Source: Parelaphostrongylus tenuis (lineage: Eukaryota; Nematoda; Chromadorea; Rhabditida; Metastrongylidae). From it: a DNA stretch of 64,000 nt. The stretch spans positions 558,001-622,000 of the forward strand of contig JAHQIW010007131.1 in NCBI GenBank assembly GCA_019055375.1, written 5' to 3'. Positions within the stretch are counted from its first letter, which is position 1, and every line of letters starts with the position of its first letter. Under the pieces are notes generated by a model that made no database searches, had not been told where the DNA came from, and saw only the letters and a program-made list of their open reading frames with translations. Of this stretch, positions 11,601 through 23,112 are shown piece by piece. The translations under genes were made by a program, and so were the position numbers.

Positions 11601-14600
11601 CCTTTATTAGAAGAATTTAGACCTGATCAGGTCAAACGAGAATAGTACATCAGTTCTACAGCTATAATGGACCAATTTTTGTGGTGTTGATAATCTTTAA
11701 CACAGCACGTGTCTTCTACTGACGTTGGCCTAATTTTCACTGCAGGAAGTACTATAAGTTATTATTTCAGATCCTGGTAGTCTCTCACCAGCCATGGCAG
11801 CAGCGACCCGTAAGGCCAACATCAAACAAAAGCCCTTCATGCTGGGCGTATTTAATCGTAAGTATGAATAGTTCTCATGGACCTTCTAGCTAAAAGTAGT
11901 CCTTGCCGAAATAATAATAGTTTTATCGATTTTTATCTTCCTTATATCATCTAACGTTGAACGGCGCTTCCAACTCGGTTTTTCGTGCTTTTTCCTCACT
12001 GTCTGTCTTTTTCCAAGGACCTTAATTTTTTTATTTTGGCATCATTGTATCTTTTTCCCTTTTTTCCGTTGGGTAGCACAGATTTTCATTTTTTACCAAG
12101 CCTATACCCTACGCTGGATATGAAGTTTTCATCAAGAATGCTAGTAATCGTCCGAAAGCTTATATCTGAAGTTTAGCGCTGTACGTAGCCGGTTTCCTGA
12201 AAAAACGTTTTAATATCGGTGAAAAATCAAAAATAAAGTTATGTTTCACATCGGCCACGCAATTCAACTACTACTTTGCTGAAAGCACAAAAAGCACGTG
12301 AACGTGTAGAAAAAAACTTCTAGTATCAGAGTCAGACGTCTAATCCGGAGTTTCTTCTAGAGCGGTGATACGATTCCTAATCAAATTTACCTCATTTAGG
12401 CGCCATCGATGGATGTTCGCGCCGACCCACTCTCTGCCCCACTCTACTGCCCATGAACTGACCAAAGAACACCCGCTCGCACATATAAAACAACCTTATT
12501 TTCCCCACTGCATTGCGGAGAAACGGTCTTTTTAAGATATGAGCACAGCGTTGGAATTGGTGATTTATACGCTATCGAATGATTTACAATAGTCTAAAGA
12601 AAGAGCTCTGTTTCGTTAAAAATTTGCGTCTGTGGAACATAATTTATTTTGAATTTCTCGGCATTGTAAAAGGGTTTTTTCAAAAGCCGGTCACGTGCAG
12701 CGCTAATTTGAGACTTGAGCTTTCGAACGATTACTAGCACTTTTTATCAAAACTTCTGTCCTGCGTAAGGGAAGGTTTGAAAATCTGTTTTGCCAAGCGG
12801 AAAAGTACCTTTTTCCTTTTCTTTCTCAATGGGAGACTCTTCTATTCTCTTTTCATATCTTTTTCTCAACCGTTGTTTTTGTTCGCGTTGGCGTAACAAA
12901 AACGGAGATAATGCAAAAGAACGAGTCCAGATATTGATGTCAGAGTATCTGGATAGGAAAATATTGATCGTCGTTGTCCACAAAAGATTCAGCTTCTTTT
13001 CGAAACCATAATAAAAGCCATTGGCGTGCGTTATATCATTTATTTACGTTCACCAATCCACATTTTATTCATTTTTGGTCCACTTTATGGACTTATCGCA
13101 TATTGTGCGCTTGCATTAGAAAATTATTTATAGCCAATGCTAGTTATTGTAGTAAAGAAGAATTTGTGCGAAACGAATAGGTTTTCTTTGCACAAATCGT
13201 TAAGTTCGGCATGAATCATTGAAAAGTTTTTTGTATTGTCTTTTAGGTGTGTTTTATTCAGGCTTGAACTCAAACCTATATCCGGTGAAACCGAAACAGG
13301 TGGAGGTGATGGCACTACCGATTCTTTGGGAGTGCTTGAGGGCAGGTGTTGCTGAGAGCGAAATGAGAAAGGCCGTCACTGAGTTCGCAAAAGGACTTGT
13401 GGAACTGGTAAATCATCATTGTCCATTTCAACTATCTAGTGTTATAATATGATCAGAGTATATCTCTGTTTTGACTGCAGAACAGAAAACGAACAATGTG
13501 GTGGTGTAATCATGCTCTATAAAGCGAGCAAGGAGTTGGCTAGAACTGGCTTTGGGTCAAACATGCATTCTGTCGCCGCCTGGCTGTAACTGGCTTGCGA
13601 TCCACCAAAAAGTGGAGAACTCTTTAGAATGAAAATCTAAACATTCTATAATACGGCTACCTGATTAGCAAAATAATTTACTCAACCAACAATCAAGAAC
13701 ATTTGCGAGAAAATGTGTCAAGTAGAGCCGAACCCGCACGCAGAAATCTGAAATTTTTTGTGATCGACGTTACGAAGGATCGAATTGAGTGCGACGATGT
13801 TGTGATTCGCACAGCATGTCAGGCCACTGTGAAAAAACTGCCGACAGACATCTACTAATAATAGTTATTAAAGCATGAAGGAAGGTCCGATGCATTCCCC
13901 TTAGATAAATCATGCACTTGAGTGGATTGGGCATTGTATAGGTAAATGAAAACATAAGTGGTCTGTGTAATTGCTCAAATAGGCTTACGAGTCTGCCAGA
14001 TGAACATCTTTACACCTGCACATCAGAATCTGACGTCAGTTTGCCTACACTGGAAGGAATGGAGGGTCCACTTAACTTAGGTCACGTGATCAAACCAGTA
14101 CACACATGCATCTCTGAACATTTCATAAATAAGCGATACTAATCTTCCCATCGAAGTTAAATGCTGTGCAGTAGGAAGTCTTGAATTAATAGACACTCTT
14201 TTGATTAAGTGACGATATTTGCATGTTAGAGCGCATGTGGCGCAGTGGTTAGAGGTGCTCTGCGTCGCACACGAGGTCAATGGCTCGATCTCTCGCTCAT
14301 GGCTCACCAAGCCATCCATCCCTCCAGGGTCGGTAAATTGGTACCAAACAGGTCTCAGACTTGTCTGGGAGGAGAAGCAGCACTGACTCGGTTCAGCGGG
14401 AGGCCACCGCGAGTCATTGTAAAGGCCAGATATGCATTTAATCACCTCAAACGAAATTAAAAATTGAAGTCGAATGCATGGCGCATCCCTCAGGGATTGA
14501 TCAACGCCGAGAGCTTTATCCTTTATCCTTTATTTGCATGTTCCATTTATTTAGAGCAAGTCCTATCATATTTTCATAAAATCCAATTCGCCCATCCTAA

Positions 14601-15731
14601 TGTATTATGACTGACCCTTCATTGAAGTGTGTTACTGAGGCGCGATTTTTATGTGATCGAACTTATGGTTCTTTTCCGTTATCCGGGAAGAAATAAAGAG
14701 ATGACCTCATTTGCCGTATAACAACTTCCATTGCACTTTTGGTGTTCATTCGAAAAACTTAAATCTCTGGCCATGCCCCATATAATCCTTTTTCAAAAAG
14801 ACCCATTTATAAAGCTTCAGCGAAGGAAAACATTTGTGTTTTACACACGCGTTCTTTTCGAAAGATAGAGCTCTTCACTTGGACTGTTAGAAAACATTCG
14901 ATAGCACAGGTTTCGATGATTGATTTTGTTGTTTTAATTTCTGGAAAAAGCGGCTTCATTGCAGTGTAGCAGCGAAAATAAGATCGAGCTTCATATATTC
15001 CGTAAGCTTGTTTAGCGACGAGCCCACGGACTGGGATGCGAGGCAATCGGTCGATGTCCCAACGGTTAAACACACGGGGTTAGTGTAACGCCTTTATGAA
15101 GAGCAATTGAATAGCTTATATCTTGCTATATGAGCGAGTGTTGTTCCCTTAAATTCTGAAGATATCTCTGTAGAGGCATCTTCACGTTGTTATCACTTGA
15201 TCTCACTGGCTTTTGTCTTTTTCTGTATGTGAGAAGTTTCGAACCGATTGAGTGATTTGTTTAATAGGCGTTGGAGACTAGAGGTGTCAGTATTCGCGAA
15301 TATAGGTCTTCATGCCGGATATTTGATAAAAACCTCAGCAGTTATAACTCTGTCGGATGGAGCACATTGGCTTATTGAGTAGATTCAACGATAAAATGAA
15401 AGCACTGGGCTTGTTGTTTTTACATTAATGTTGTTTATGATAAAAGAAAATGATCTACGTAACAGGGAAAGAAAAAGTACTCTTAATTTGCTTCCAGTAG
15501 AGAAGGTGGCACGCTCAGGGACCAGTAGCTTAGTTTTTTTCATTATTAGTATTTAGTGATTAGTTACCTGATGCTAATTTTTTTTAGATGGGCGAAAGAG
15601 CTGTGCTAGAACCATCGTCGATGGAGGTTGATCCATCAAAACGAAAAACTACTCGAGTCTTTGATACGGTAATTGTCGATCGATGTGAAGCCACCTCATT
15701 GTCACGGGTAGTGTTAAAATCACAAGTTTAG
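2682..15731 (+). CDS. che-12: crescerin/TOGARAM (CHE-12-like) TOG-domain protein, 3' half
   Basis: Crescerins bind tubulin through TOG domains and control axonemal microtubule growth in cilia; C. elegans che-12 acts in sensory cilia. Phase-consistent exons: 2682-2845, 3412-3493, 3735-3857, 6563-6702, 7845-8037, 8665-8696, 8921-9017, 9511-9695, 9860-9941, 10070-10167, 10790-10926, 11771-11857, 13247-13407, 15588-15731; 574 codons plus stop. The first ~44 residues are a Ser/Lys/Ala-rich linker. TOG one spans about 45-245 and carries CKNLRSSVCRVALVC, MDQELDK, NAFIREDASEALDKVV and DPNPHVRMHGRQTLRSL, matching the TOGARAM1 third TOG. A Ser-rich linker covers 250-335. TOG two spans about 338-545, opening with WERRLGGLKRFEELC and including RLNDINSKVSLEGLD. 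Exons for the N-terminal TOGs must lie upstream, probably beyond the window. The last exon is read through a possible GTAATT donor at 15669 to TAG at 15729-15731; an alternative 3' end is possible. A 9-nt microexon (8454-8462) may be missing from this model. Confidence 0.85.
3858..6562 (+). other. che-12: 2.7-kb intron of the crescerin gene
   Basis: The largest early intron of the gene, bounded by a GTGAGT donor at 3858 and an acceptor at 6561-6562. It holds a family A SINE-like copy (5122-5411). The remainder contains no recognisable coding sequence; the open frames on either strand lack splice context. Confidence 0.75.
5122..5411 (+). repeat. tRNA-headed SINE-like copy (family A), decayed head
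   Basis: Shares ccatccatcctgggtcggtaa, acttgtctgggaggataagc and gcgccgagagcttt with the other copies. The A-box region is damaged and the B-box region reads aaggtcgaatgttgaac. Confidence 0.7.
7126..7417 (-). repeat. tRNA-headed SINE-like copy (family A)
   Basis: Reverse orientation. The tail aggataaagccc and ttgatcaatccttga are at the left, cctcccagacaggtctg and ggtaccaatttaccaa in the middle, and gaggtcgaaccatcgacc plus ctgcgccatgtgcgc (the tRNA-like head) at the right. It lies inside the crescerin intron between 6702 and 7845. Confidence 0.75.
9183..9262 (+). repeat. weak tRNA-like sequence
   Basis: The string tagccgagtggtaagaatgc resembles the A box of a class II tRNA. There is no convincing B box and no acceptor pairing, so this is at best a decayed tRNA-derived fragment inside a crescerin intron. 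Confidence 0.25.
11130..11310 (+). repeat. diverged family A SINE-like fragment
   Basis: Contains gggtcggcatattgatacca and gcttggaaggatagc, recognisable as the body of family A but heavily diverged. The tRNA-like head and tail are not clear. Confidence 0.4.
11858..13246 (+). other. che-12: crescerin intron with a dispersed-repeat fragment
   Basis: Intron of about 1.4 kb. Positions 12,640-12,770 (caaaagccggtcacgtgcag, gagctttcgaacgattac) resemble 41,625-41,760 and more weakly 61,070-61,100, so a diverged interspersed repeat sits here. Nothing else is recognised. Confidence 0.5.
14228..14528 (+). repeat. tRNA-headed SINE-like copy (family A), best copy
   Basis: The most complete copy. The tRNA-like head begins gcgcatgtggcgcagtgg (A box, followed by ttagagg) and has cgaggtcaatggctcgatc in the B-box region. 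The body carries gggtcggtaaattggtacc and cttgtctgggaggagaagc. The 3' end has gggattgatcaacgccgaga followed by ctttatcctttatcctttat, a short tandem tail. No internal coding sequence is present, as expected of a SINE. It is inside the last large crescerin intron. Confidence 0.8.
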
Positions 15732-16603
15732 GCAAATTTTATGATGCTAAACGACGCACTTAATAATAACTAAAGAGGTTTAGTCAGTTTTTTTTCATTT
15801 ATGCATACCTGTCTGAACAAGTCTTTTACGAGTATTGCCCTACTTTTCTTGCCACAAAACGTAATAGCGACCATATTGCTTGGAATATGAAGATTTTTAT
15901 GTGGAGTGCTCATTAGCCGTTTTAATTTGAGTCACTGAATGTTCTTGAGTACTTTTCCGCAAACAGAAATTGCTTTCATATCTGAATTTTTGAACGCTTA
16001 CGGGCTAGAGAAATTCTCGCTGGTTTTCAAACTATAAATTTGCAAGAATAATGTCATGATATGTTTATTTTATGTATAAAGAATACATCTATACTCGTAT
16101 GCTATGCAGTTTGATGTTTGTATGGTAGAAATGGATAAAGCCGGTCATTTTTCCAAGTGAGCTTGCATGAAATCCGTACAATGCGCCAACAATGATGTAC
16201 TCGGACACGGCGAACAACTCATAAGCTAAACAATGACATTGCTATTTGCAAAAGCAGTTAAGGTTGTAATAAATTATTCTATTATCACGATTTGGAGTTC
16301 TTATATGTCCCCTGCTACAGAAAAAGGTTTTTTGTAAGTCCGAGTCGCGGTGACGATCGATATATATAGATCCCACACACACCAACATTGTTTTGAATAA
16401 GCGTCATCTTTTAAACACTTCAAAATTACTGTATATAACTAAAAGTTGACTGGCGACAGTGTTAGCAGTGATTCTATATATCTGTTAACAAAGCTTTTGG
16501 GCACTCTTTGATAACCGGAACATTTAGCTAAGAATTAGCCAGATTTTTATACGCCACATCGGTCCAGCGTAGCAAGCTCAGTTTTCAGCCTTTGATGACA
16601 GAC

Positions 16604-19600
16604 TCAAATCGCTTGGTGCTCGTAAAGAACGAAATCCTCCGGGCAATCACTGGGCGTATCGCCGTTATAGAAATTTCTGCCATTGAATAGGTGCTGAGTA
16701 CAAGTTATTCTCTTTCTTTTCTTTTCGTCTTCACACTCATATACTTCCAAAGACGAAGTTGAGGCTACGATTATAGTTCAAATTACCTTCTGTATAATTG
16801 CAGATTTGTAAACTATGAAGAATTGCAGTAGACATAAATGAGGAGTTGAATGGAATATGAGCTTACCTCCACGAACACAAAATGCGTTGTAGAGAATAAA
16901 AAACAGAAAAGAGAGTGGAGTGGTAAATGTGAATATGGAAAAGAAGATCAACTGCAGTTTTATTGCTGTTCGTCCCTAAATTGGCAAGATACGCAAGGGT
17001 CGCAAGTAACGAAAGAGTGAAGTTCACAATTTTTTTTGAAGAATCAACTGATCGGACAAGTGACTGAAAATTTTCGTAATCCATCTAAATCACTACTGAA
17101 CTGAAATTGTAAATTAAGTGAAGATAGAGTTTCTGGCGTTGATCAATCTCCGATAGATATATCATACTTTCAACTTCATCAAGTATCTTACGGGTATATA
17201 TGTGTGTGGGCCTACACAATCACTATCGGTGGCTTATATCAAGTTAATGTTATTGTCCTCAGACTAATGTTGTCCCAATTTGCTGACCTTAGAGCAATGG
17301 AAACGGATGGCTTGGTGGGCCCGAGGTTCGGGATCGAAGAAGCGAATGAACCAGTTTGTATTACAAGGTAGCCAAAAGCACTGCGCTGCACGCTTCGTGT
17401 GTGCTTGCCATTATTATCATTGTCAGTATTGTTATTAGTGCTGTTATTAACATTTGCGCCGTCTTTTGAATCAGTTACGGTTTGTATGAAACAAAACCAA
17501 CCGATTCGGATCCGTCGTTTGTCCATCTAGTCAACAGATGAAGAACGCAAAAATAAAAATACGAAAAAACGATGAATAAACTGAACAATACAACATGAGC
17601 ACCTGAAAAGCAAAATTTTACCGGTGATTTTTGATGCTTTCTCTTCCCCTCGTTTCTCTTTCTTTCTCCCTCTTTTCAATCTCGCGTTAGTCAAATCCTG
17701 GTCAAACATGGTTTATAGTCGTGCATTGTGAGCCATGTATGACCATCTGGAATATTTGTGACACTTTACTCCACACCAGCTGATTATGGATGGATGGTAG
17801 GTGACCCATGAAACAGAAATTCATGAGTTATGTCGGTTTTTTGTGAACAATTTTCTTCCAAATATCACATATTAAATAAGAAACCTTTCCAATTTTAGAA
17901 ATGCCTAAGCGGTAATAAGAATTATAATTGATTTTCTTTCTCAATAGATCTCATGTTAGCATTCTCACAACAGTAATCCCTTGAAGTATAATAATTTAAA
18001 TCACTAGAATGAAATATTATCCATTTACATTGTTCAGTTTATAACACCTTTGAGGGACAAAGTATAATAAGGAGAAAGGATAATACTGACTTTTGAATAG
18101 ATGAATCGTTTCAATCATCATCACCATAACATCTCGAAAATCAGTAAGAACATAAGAACTCTTGGAATTATGTAAGTACGATGGCTATCAGTTGAACTGG
18201 GTTTATAGAGCGATATTGCTTACCTCACCAAAAGTTGTTATGGTTGGTGGCTGGAAGCTATTATAGAGAAAAATCAAAACATGAGTAGTGAGTAAGTGGT
18301 GGTTTCTGTGATGTAGTGGTAGAATGGGTCCTCGGTATGGATGAAATGCGGGTTCAATCCGCATCCGAGAGCTATTTTTGTTTGCCACTGATTTGTCTTG
18401 GGCATATTTGTAGCATCATAACACTGCGAAAAAGCAGTAAAAACATAAGAAACTCTCAAATGAATGGTGCTGATTTATTCCTTAGTGCATTCAGACACAT
18501 AATGATGGACTAATCTGATATAGAAGTAGTTCATTACTATCCTTATGAAATGAATTATGAATAATGAACTAATTGAATTGAATGACTGCTTAGTGGTTGT
18601 TCTTTTAACATAGCAGTGTACGATGCGAATAATAAGAATGCGAGATATGAGCAAAATTCAAAACATTTGTCGGGCTCTAAACCTTGGAATACACTTACTG
18701 GACATTAAGTGTTATCCACTACACCAGCAATGCTATTGATTTGCTTTCTCTCAACCATATTTCTATTCTTGTAGCACTATCGCGAATCATCCGTGACCCC
18801 GGAAATGGCAGTCGCACGTTGTAAGCCCACCTGCTGTTACCGAGTTCTGCTTATAGCTCAGCATCGTTGTAAATGAAGTGGATTTTGGAAAAAAGACTTA
18901 GAAGGATCCCTCCTAGAGAGGTGATTGGATAATATAAGAAAGAGATTTTTGACTAACTTCCATTTTCTCGTTCACCAATAACGGAGAGTAAGGTGAGAAA
19001 CAACACTTCACTTCCACCAAAGACTAATAGCAAGTGTCTAGTGACGGTGAACAATTGTGTCGACGAATTCACGACGCAAAACCGCAACCCTGGAAAAAAG
19101 AGTAGATAAACAAAGCACGAAAGGTGATCACTTTGCTTTTGGAAGAGTACGTGCTTGCCTTTTCAGACAAGTGTAGCAGAAATTTTCAATCTACTACCAG
19201 AAATCTCAGAATCCGCGCGGGATTTCGATTGTAAGCCGATGAGAGTCCTAGCTGCTTGAATTCAAAGTTCTATTAGGGAGCAAACCTCAAACTAGAGAGG
19301 CACGACGGTACTTTCGAACTTTTGATATCTAAGTTCCTTTACTGTTTCGCGTATAAAAACCAGTTAGTATATAAATAAAAATTTGACAAAACGGACTGAG
19401 ACACTCAGTTTCAAAGTTATTTTTATGATCAGACGAACGAAAGACTTTGTTCTATATGGTAACAGCCACACAATTGAAAAAAGAGGCGGCGCAGCTCTTG
19501 AGATTTCTCTTGGGACATTCTGAAGTATGCTCCCACTTTGCTACTCTTGGCTTGGAATGAGTCATGTGGTACTGATGAGACGCGAAACCGTCGAAACGTA

Positions 19601-20063
19601 ACTATAACACTGATGTGTGATAATACTAAATTTTGAGAAAGACTTGATCAAAAGTCTGTGGACACATATGTCTAAGCACGAGGTGTCGAAAGGTCAGTCG
19701 AATGAAAGGCAAAAACTTACATTGCTGCAACAGCACTATTAGCCTCAAAGGGACTGAGTATAGAATAAGAAGCTGAAAAATTGTTCGTTCCAATGGCTTG
19801 TTTATTACACGTGAGATTGACGGTAGATGGACAATCTGAAAGAAAAATGCTTGACATTTTCGAATGAAAAAGTGAAATGTCAGACCTACACCACAAGTCC
19901 AGCTATAGTTATAAAAATCGTCCGGATGAGAAACGGATCCGAGGAGAAACGAAATTGCTAGAGCAAGCACCGGGTAAACCATACACTGTATAAAAATTGA
20001 TCGAATGGAAAACGTCAAGAGCAACTTCGGTCCTCGACATCTTCGAAATCGCATCGATCTCAT
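16604..20063 (-). CDS. Frag1/DRAM/Sfk1-family (PGAP2-like) multi-pass membrane protein
   Basis: Seven exons join in phase: 20063-19890, 19835-19721, 19089-18958, 17602-17502, 16951-16867, 16812-16787 and 16693-16604, giving 240 residues, the usual family size. A TTTCAG acceptor at 20070-20069, five bases before the ATG, could receive a spliced leader. Exon 1 has a membrane segment (YPVLALAISFLLGSV) and then HPDDFYNYSWTCG. Exon 2 opens IVHLPSISRVINKPLERTIF, the family's PSIS/PLER signature, followed by LILYSVPLRL. Exon 3 ends with a membrane segment and GEREN. Exon 4 (SAHVVLFSLFIVFSYFYF) matches the conserved His-Phe helix. Exon 5 is another helix ending YNAFCVRG. In human PGAP2 this fold acts in Golgi GPI-anchor lipid remodelling; other members differ, so the exact role is inferred only. 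Exons 1-4 are firm. Exons 5-7, including a 26-nt exon, rest on phase and splice sites, and the last conserved helix is not obvious. Convergent with the crescerin gene. Confidence 0.7.
17116..17400 (-). repeat. diverged family A SINE-like copy
   Basis: Reverse copy lying inside the intron between exons 4 and 5 of the Frag1-like gene. It has ggcgttgatcaatctccgat at the 3' end, gatggcttggtgggcccgag in the body, and gttcgggatcgaag in the B-box region. Confidence 0.55.
18302..18373 (+). repeat. tRNA-like pseudogene or SINE head
   Basis: Has an A-box-like gatgtagtggtagaatgg and a strong B-box/T-arm gcgggttcaatccgc, followed downstream by a T-run. The ends do not form a 7-bp acceptor stem, so this is a tRNA-derived pseudogene or SINE head, not a functional tRNA. 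It lies antisense in an intron of the Frag1-like gene. Confidence 0.45.
18668..18733 (-). repeat. tRNA-like pseudogene
   Basis: On the minus strand gctggtgtagtggataacac resembles an A box, and aaggtttagagcccg a decayed B box about 45 nt later. Acceptor pairing is poor. It is intronic in the Frag1-like gene. Confidence 0.4.
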
Positions 20064-20133
20064 GATGACTGAAATGATAACGTGAAATGAAGGTTCTGCT
20101 ACTACAACTGAGATACGAAGAAAACACAATCAT

Positions 20134-20907
20134 GCTGACAAGTGTAACGATGTCACTGTGTGTTCATTGATAATTTCACTTGACATACAGTGTAAAATGT
20201 TCCTCATCGTCTACTCAGTATAGGGGAATGAGCGCTCCGAAAGGATTGGCCAACGACGAAGGGTACCGCTCGACTGATCAGACCTTCAAGGTCAAAACAC
20301 GTATATTGGGCTCTATAAGTCAGCCCATTTGACAGACCACATGACGTGTTGGCTCCAATAATAATTACGAAATATATTAACAAGATTTTTTACTCTTTCT
20401 ATTCTGTGGTGTCTTGCTCCGCAATCACGAAAGCTCTTAGATTTGCGTGTAGATTCAATTCCTGCTCTAAGATTTTTTTATTCAAATGTCGACCGAGCAA
20501 CTCTAGTCGAAGGCTCTTAAATGCCTGCACGTTCCCACACACAGTGAATGACTGGTTTGCGCAAACCTCAGCGAGCTTTTTACAGGAAGGTTTGGTGATT
20601 TTCCGAAATCTGATGACCTGAGGAAATCGATTAGCAAGTGAAAAAATAAACCGAGTCCATTCGTGCCTTTTATGGCACTCAAGTTACTAGTTATTTGGGC
20701 CATTGTGATGTACTAAGTTGTCATTAGAGTTCGCTCAGGTACGAGTAGATCACGAAGTGCTAATGTTGATGAAATGAGCATAGGTTTTCTACAAAATCAA
20801 ACGTCATTTCAGGTAAACAACACGAGTACTCTCACCTTCAAAATGGCGAGTGGCCTTTTACAAGTTTTGATGATTAATACAGCAGAATATCAGTAGTGCT
20901 ATAGCAA
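20134..20907. other. gene-free stretch with a dispersed-repeat end
   Basis: No coding sequence was recognised. Positions 20,260-20,375 share ccacatgac-gttggctc and flanking strings with 32,790-32,880. They also carry a decayed hammerhead-like core (CTGATCA, then GACC/GGTC, then AAAA). Confidence 0.5.
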
Positions 20908-21192
20908 GTAAAGTACAAAGCTCTCGCCGTTGATAAGTTCCTGAAAAAAAATGCCGTGCATTCGACTACATCACGTATTGTAGAGGTGACTGAATGCATA
21001 TTTAGCCAATATAATTACTGCAGTGGCCTGCCGATGTATCACGCCAGTGCTGTCATCCTCCCTAAGATGTCTGGTACCAATCTGCCTACATCAGAAAGAT
21101 GAAGGGCTCCGTGAGCCTGGGTTGCGGAACGAACCAGCGACCACATGTACGTTTTAGGGCCCACTGACCATTGCGCACTGGCGCCTGTGCGC
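20908..21192 (-). repeat. family A SINE-like copy
   Basis: Reverse copy: acaaagctctcgccgttgat at the left (3' end), gtctggtaccaatctgcc in the body, and gaacgaaccagcgaccacat plus attgcgcactggcgcctgtg at the tRNA-like right end. Confidence 0.6.
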
Positions 21193-21199
21193 AGTAAAC

Positions 21200-22890
21200 A
21201 TTCCACTAAATCATATTCACTGAGTATGTACAGGTTCTGAAGAAGGCAAGCCCCCTGAACGTCAGCAGTCGAACTACAGCGACGAATAAAAAAGAACAAC
21301 GGCAATAACGGGGATAAACTGGTAGCTAGCTTGTCTTAATACATAAACGATGACGTCTCGTCCACAAAAGCAACACTATTGGGATGATCTTCTTTAATGC
21401 ATAAAATTACTTTCGTTGAGTGCTTTGAATGACTCGGTAGTTTGACTTATGGAGGTGCTTCCACAGGATTATATTATTCTTCCTCGTAGTTTTTTTCGGT
21501 CAGTTGAAGATTTTGATTTGCGTCCTTTAAACTATCGGTAAAATACATAAATCCGAAAAAATCTTGTGCACCGAAACGAACCGTTGCAAAAGATAAGGCT
21601 CACAGTGGACCCGGTTAGTCTTCCATGCGTCAAGATTAACATACACTAGTACAAATTCTAAGGTTTATAGAGAGTGTGCCTTTTGAAGTGTCATAAAAAG
21701 ATCCATATATTTATAAAATAACAGGTGCATATAGGAATATGTTGATAGTAGTGGCTCTGCAAATAGTCGTTTCCGATGGATAGAATAACGGCTCTCCTCG
21801 GGATGTGTCTAGAGGAAATAACGCACCCTAAAAGCGATATTTCTACTGAAGGCAAGCTCTAGTCTACCCTGTTCCTTTCTCTTGAAACGAAATAAGTGTA
21901 AGCAACCACTTGTAGGACCGTTTACGTACACCATATGAAAGCACGTTACTCCCCATGGTATAGATGGTGATTGTATGGGCGCGGGTGCTGTTCAAATAAT
22001 CTCTCATAAGGCGTGCGGCGGCAAACACAACGGCGAAACCGGTAGGACATTCTGTGTCCATAAGAATGAACACCTAGCCGACAATTTGAAGCTGAACTGG
22101 GTACCTCACTATGTCCGCTTAGGACACAGACTCAAACAGGGCTAATTCTAAAGTAGAAGTCACCATCCTCCATAGGTAAATATAACTCAAGCGTGAAAGA
22201 TTCTCAGAGTCAAGGAATCCAAACATGAACAGCAGAGGAAAATGCTTTGTTATCATGCATCATTTGATACAATAAATAACACTATTATTACATGATAATT
22301 GGATTGGCAGTCCATGTGAAATTTGTACAGTTGATCTACACTCAAACTCAGTGAAAGACTCATAAAAGCGGTGAATGTGTAAAAAGTTCTTTAGCGCTTT
22401 ATGCGATTGAAATCTAGGTTCAATGGTTCAATGATTCTTTTTGTTGGAGTAAAAGAGGTGCTTAGCCGACGGATTGTGGACAACCAAATCTTTCTAGGCT
22501 CTGAAGAACTCGAAAACACCGAAACATCAGTTGTTCTAATGAAATGTATAATATGATAACGACCTCGAATCTGGCTTACAAAAAAAAAATCCGCTAATCA
22601 TGTTGCTATAAGTTGTTATGGTGAGTCGATTTGTGGCATATGCCATAGAACAATTCGACGCATGGAAACATATTGAGAAACTCGGAAGATAAAAGATCAC
22701 AAAAAGCTACTAAATATAGCAGTAAAACTCTATGATATAAGGTCTTTTGGTGTGAAATCCCATGAACTAAGAAATCCAGCTATAACGCAAGCGAACAAAC
22801 TCGTGAAACGAAGAGATACAGAGTGATGATCAAGTCTTCAACGATGGCGACTTCTTCAGTGATGATCAACTGACTAACCTCTCCATGTAC
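21200..22890. other. gene-free stretch
   Basis: No gene recognised. At 22,500-22,540 there is a CTGAAGA box followed at short distance by a GAAAC box, resembling a decayed hammerhead core or retroelement end. The rest is unremarkable. Confidence 0.45.
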
Positions 22891-22894
22891 CATT

Positions 22895-23112
22895 GTAGAG
22901 GTGATTGTGTGGAATACTTGTTCTATACAAACGAATGATTATATACACTTTCCGCTGTATTGAGTTAGAGTCTTTTTCAACACTCCAAGATAGGTCTATA
23001 ACCAATTCACCGAGAGGGTCGGAGAGCGTAGCATGGTGTGATAAAGGCGCCAGGTCAAGCCAGCATTAAAGTTTGTAATGTGTAAGAGGAGACCTCTAAC
23101 CATTGTGTGACA
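22895..23112 (-). repeat. heavily diverged family A SINE-like copy
   Basis: Contains ccattgtagaggtgattg, ccaattcaccgagagggtcg and aggcgccaggtcaagcc in the order and orientation of other reverse copies. Confidence 0.4.

Noticed and set aside
18302..18373. Functional tRNA gene
   Set aside because: A and B boxes are visible but the acceptor arms do not pair, and it resembles the many tRNA-derived repeats around it.
19626..20129. Single 167-codon minus-strand gene
   Set aside because: It is the Frag1-like exons 1 and 2 read through their introns; splice sites and phase favour the spliced model.
19909..20133. 74-codon minus-strand frame
   Set aside because: Shadow of exon 1 of the Frag1-like gene in another frame.
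20611..20632. CTGATGA followed by GAAAT as a hammerhead
   Set aside because: The intervening sequence does not form stem II, and no stem I or III is present.
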